A stretch of 58,003 nucleotides of DNA, taken from the IMG/VR virus record IMGVR_UViG_3300012988_000004, positions 1-58,003 of that record; one strand, 5' to 3'. Positions 56,177-58,003 of this stretch are shown here, one piece after another. The DNA comes from a virus. The translations under genes and the position numbers were made by a program. Each line of letters starts with the position of its first letter. Positions within the stretch are counted from its first letter, which is position 1. The notes under the pieces were generated by a model that made no database searches, had not been told where the DNA came from, and saw nothing but the letters and a program-made list of their open reading frames with translations.

Positions 56177-56335
56177 TCAAAAGGGGATTTTTTTCGTACG
56201 AATATAATCCCTGTACTTCTTCGAGCCGAGTTTCAACGTAACCATACCGTCACCATTCCAAAATGAAATGATGCTACGCTTTTTTCTTGGCGCTTTTCTA
56301 GCCGCTCGTTCTCGCTTTCCCGCATGTCTTTTCAT
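56177..56335 (-). CDS. small basic protein, 52 aa
   Basis: The frame MKRHAGKRERAARKAPRKKR continues to 'FWNGDGMVTLKLGSKKYRDY' and 'RTKKIPF'. The first 20 residues are strongly basic, suggesting nucleic-acid binding, followed by a two-strand region. It fills most of the 368-base gap between neighbouring genes. Confidence 0.55.
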   Translation of the reverse strand: MKRHAGKRERAARKAPRKKRSIISFWNGDGMVTLKLGSKKYRDYIRTKKIPF

Positions 56336-56406
56336 GCTCTTTTAATCCGTTGGATGTGTTCTCTCTTCTGCCTACTTTTGATGCGCGACTCCCTAGTTTT
56401 TATTTC

Positions 56407-56664
56407 TTAAACAAGAATTCCGATTTGCTCAAAATTCACAGCGCAATAACCAGAGGTTTTTGTGCCTGCTGAATCAAATTGAGCATGACCATTTGCCACT
56501 ATTCTGAAAACATAAGCCCCAACATTTTGGAGTAACAAATGCTTCAAATGTGGAAGTGCATCATCGAATTCCAATTTTGATTGACCCGATAGCGAGTCAC
56601 TGTACTTGTTCATGGCATCAACCAATTTATCTGGTGTACCAACGTATTGTATTGACCAACTCAT
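56407..56664 (-). CDS. conserved hypothetical protein, 85 aa
   Basis: The start 'MSWSIQYVGTPDKLVDAMNK' and 'LSGQSKLEFDDALPHLKHLL' match a small family I know from phages and bacteria ('MAW-x-I-x-x-VG ... GQSK-x-E-x-DDA-x-P'). The end is a strand pair. Function unknown. Confidence 0.65.
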   Translation of the reverse strand: MSWSIQYVGTPDKLVDAMNKYSDSLSGQSKLEFDDALPHLKHLLLQNVGAYVFRIVANGHAQFDSAGTKTSGYCAVNFEQIGILV

Positions 56665-56704
56665 TTTTATATCTGTTCAGATCGTCTGTCCCCACGTTTA
56701 TTTT

Positions 56705-57091
56705 TTATACCATTATTGTTTGTGGGCAAGGAATTCTTTCTTTCTGCGGTCTCCACAAGTGAAGCACGTAATCGTGTATGTTAACATAATCCACTTCCTG
56801 CGGATGAATCTGCATCACCACTTCATCTTTATCAAAGAAGAAATCTTTTATGAAGCACATCTCGGCCCAGAAAGGAGTTCGTTGAACAAAGTAATTTTCA
56901 TCTGCGTATTTATGCTTTCCTCTTGATCGAATACAAACGCTTACGTGATCCCAATCCATTCCTGTTCCTACAATCACTTGGAAATAATATTCTCTGATCT
57001 TGTGGTGAGGAATTGCGTAAGCTCCATTCCAATTGTCAAGTTCTCTGCCTTGCATTTTGAATCTACTAAACTCTGATTTCCATTGTCTCAT
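56705..57091 (-). CDS. conserved phage protein (DUF7694-like)
   Basis: The 128-residue protein has the pattern 'DHVSVCIRSRGKHKYADENY', 'RTPFWAEMCFIKDFFFDKDE' and 'VVMQIHPQEVDYVNIHDYV' followed by 'LHLWRP', which I recognise from the DUF7694 family in phages and prophages. Function unknown. It overlaps the HNH gene by 4 bases. Confidence 0.65.
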   Translation of the reverse strand: MRQWKSEFSRFKMQGRELDNWNGAYAIPHHKIREYYFQVIVGTGMDWDHVSVCIRSRGKHKYADENYFVQRTPFWAEMCFIKDFFFDKDEVVMQIHPQEVDYVNIHDYVLHLWRPQKERIPCPQTIMV

Positions 57092-57324
57092 ATTCTTATA
57101 AATTCATGAAGTATTTCAGTTCCCTTTTCTTGATTGCATTTTTTGCAAAGCGTTATCAAATTATTCTCCCTATTAGTCCCTCCCTTTGCTAAGGGAATAA
57201 CATGATCGATAGTCAGCCATTCAGTATCCCCACATTTGCGACATTTATATCCATCACGTTCATAAATCTTCTTTCTTATATGTCTTTCAATTTTTCGTCT
57301 ACCATATACCTGATAATTCTTCAT
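57088..57324 (-). CDS. HNH endonuclease
   Basis: From ATG 57324 the 78-residue protein (MKNYQVYGRRKIERHIRKKI) is a single HNH domain: 'ERDGYKCRKCGDTEW' (zinc Cys pair), 'LTIDHVIPLAKGGTNRENN' (catalytic H) and 'LITLCKKCNQEKG' (second Cys pair). Such small nucleases nick DNA and can act as homing or packaging enzymes. Here it is the first clear gene of the early operon. A longer frame from 57399 overlaps the leader. Confidence 0.8.
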   Translation of the reverse strand: MKNYQVYGRRKIERHIRKKIYERDGYKCRKCGDTEWLTIDHVIPLAKGGTNRENNLITLCKKCNQEKGTEILHEFIRI

Positions 57325-57328
57325 TACG

Positions 57329-57700
57329 TCAATCAATTGCAGAGAATAGGAAACGGTAGGAAAGAAGGTGTAAGAAAGCAAGTTTCCCCCTACCCCCAAA
57401 GGAAGAAACTTGTTTCACACCATTGCATCGAATGAGGTAACCGTATAGTTTAAGTGAGGCTGGAATCGGGAAGCAAGTTTGTGAAAGCCCGTCTATTCCA
57501 TTTAAGTGATTTGTAACAAACCCTTCGATCAGGGGAGTGCATCTTTGAGTGGCAGCGGTCATAAGTGCTTCGTAAAGACCAAAAAAAGAACCCCTGACTT
57601 TAGGAGCTGCCTTTCCCGCAATCAGAGGTCTTAAGTTTTTGAAACCCGAAGTAAAAGTATTACTTTTTTTCGGATAGGCAGCAGATTCTTTAACAAACAT
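57329..57700 (-). CDS. open reading frame in the early leader, coding doubtful
   Basis: A 123-codon frame (MFVKESAAYPKKSNTFTSGF...) covers the region. Its ATG lies inside the -7 box TATGTTTG of a consensus promoter and so would not be transcribed from that promoter. It also runs through a hairpin followed by a T tract. The residues are protein-like, so it could be a real gene with another promoter, or a chance frame over a structured leader RNA. Confidence 0.3.
   Translation of the reverse strand: MFVKESAAYPKKSNTFTSGFKNLRPLIAGKAAPKVRGSFFGLYEALMTAATQRCTPLIEGFVTNHLNGIDGLSQTCFPIPASLKLYGYLIRCNGVKQVSSFGGRGKLAFLHLLSYRFLFSAID
57375..57412 (-). other. leader stem-loop
   Basis: CAAGTTTC pairs with GAAACTTG (8 bp) around a G-rich loop. 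A further AAACTTG lies upstream (near 57475), so two alternative hairpins could form. This suggests a switching leader in the early mRNA. Confidence 0.4.
57582..57629 (-). terminator. hairpin with T tract in the early leader
   Basis: On the minus strand CCTCTGA pairs with TCAGGGG (7 bp) around a 24-base loop, followed by TTCTTTTTTT. Flanking AAGACC and GGTCTT can form a competing stem around the T tract. Together with the promoter at 57694-57724 it defines a transcript of about 110 nt. Confidence 0.5.
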
Positions 57701-57724
57701 AATCTTATTTTTTAATGATGCAAA
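57694..57724 (-). promoter_or_regulatory. consensus Bacteroidota promoter of the early operon
   Basis: On the minus strand TTTG (57724-57721) is followed after exactly 19 bases by TATGTTTG (57701-57694). This matches TTTG-N19-TAnnTTTG at every fixed position. The -33 box lies inside an inverted repeat ATGAT-TTGC-ATCAT, a possible operator. Confidence 0.75.
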
Positions 57725-57741
57725 TCATCGTTTTTAAAAAG

Positions 57742-58003
57742 TTATACACATTTCTTCAACAATTCCACTTCCTTCTGCATTTTCTCCTCATTGAATACCC
57801 ACCAGAACAAGCATGCTTTGACGTTATGGGCCATTATCCCATCGCAATCCGTGAGCAGAAGTATGCCTCTCTCGAAGAAGGTCTTGTTGATTAATCCAGG
57901 CACATCCTTCATTCCTATGATCTCTATGGCTGTGTTGGCCATGATCGCGTCCATATCCTCGCCATACATGGCACTGACCAGGTTGAAGGAATTCACCAGC
58001 TGA
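57742..58003 (-). CDS. C-terminal part of the gene crossing the window ends
   Basis: The frame enters from the right edge and continues (NSFNLVSAMYGEDMDAIMAN...) to a stop at 57742. It is the 3' part of the 96-residue protein that starts at 152 in the left copy. The protein has an even mix of helices with a hydrophobic middle (ACLFWWVFNEEKMQKEVE). No family was recognised. Confidence 0.75.
   Translation of the reverse strand, partial: QLVNSFNLVSAMYGEDMDAIMANTAIEIIGMKDVPGLINKTFFERGILLLTDCDGIMAHNVKACLFWWVFNEEKMQKEVELLKKCV
57881..58003. repeat. terminal direct repeat, right copy
   Basis: Identical to bases 1-123; see the left copy. Confidence 0.95.

Noticed and set aside
1-58003. CRISPR array, rRNA, integrase, DNA polymerase or primase
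   Set aside because: Looked for on both strands; no array of spaced repeats and no protein with the relevant motifs was found.

Overview
The window is one complete, circularly closed phage genome. Bases 1-123 are repeated exactly at 57881-58003, so the unique circle is about 57,880 bp, and one gene runs across the artificial end. The host is probably a member of the Bacteroidota. Starts lack Shine-Dalgarno sequences and sit behind A-rich leaders, one promoter matches the Bacteroidota pattern TTTG-N19-TAnnTTTG exactly, and several small proteins belong to families I associate with Bacteroidota phages. The virion should be a myovirus: lambda-type terminase, portal, protease, decoration and capsid proteins are combined with a Mu-type contractile tail. 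I see no integrase, DNA polymerase or primase. The phage is therefore probably virulent, although a remnant of a tRNA 3' end is present, and it probably uses the host replisome.

Layout. (1) From 3334 leftward, wrapping through the ends to 57742, minus strand: an early operon with an OB-fold-like protein, a PD-(D/E)XK nuclease, a DUF551 protein and a possible HTH protein. (2) 3391-5268, plus strand: a small accessory block of proteins including a candidate Tad2-like anti-Thoeris protein, followed by a tRNA-like remnant. (3) 57724 down to 44796, minus: the main early/replication operon. It holds HNH nucleases, a helicase-loader-like protein, an ASCH protein, a RecA/DnaB-like ATPase, a DNA methyltransferase, NinB-like and RuvC-like proteins and many tiny proteins, and ends in a strong terminator. 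(4) 44503-39468, minus: a GIY-YIG homing endonuclease, both terminase subunits and small proteins, one a candidate Acb2/Tad1-like nucleotide sponge. (5) 39350-29239, minus: a 10-kb cassette of eight glycosyltransferase-like proteins, three methyltransferases, an SDR-like protein, zinc-binding small proteins and two HNH homing endonucleases. (6) 29156-17145, minus: the tail module, running sheath, tube, chaperone with -1 frameshift, tape measure, baseplate wedge, fibre, hub and spike. (7) 17049-11022, minus: the head module, interrupted at 14844-15035 by a plus-strand ribbon-helix-helix gene. (8) 11013-5288, minus: two large exported fibre/hydrolase-like proteins, then lysis genes (holin-like proteins, CHAP endolysin, spanin-like protein).

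The most unusual points are: tail genes placed between terminase and head genes; the large glycan-type cassette at that junction; a seven-bladed propeller inserted into a YmfQ-like baseplate protein; a 25-bp element shared (23/25) by the promoter regions of the tail and head operons, one copy lying beside the reversed ribbon-helix-helix gene; and a consensus promoter that appears to drive a roughly 110-nt terminated RNA at the head of the early operon.
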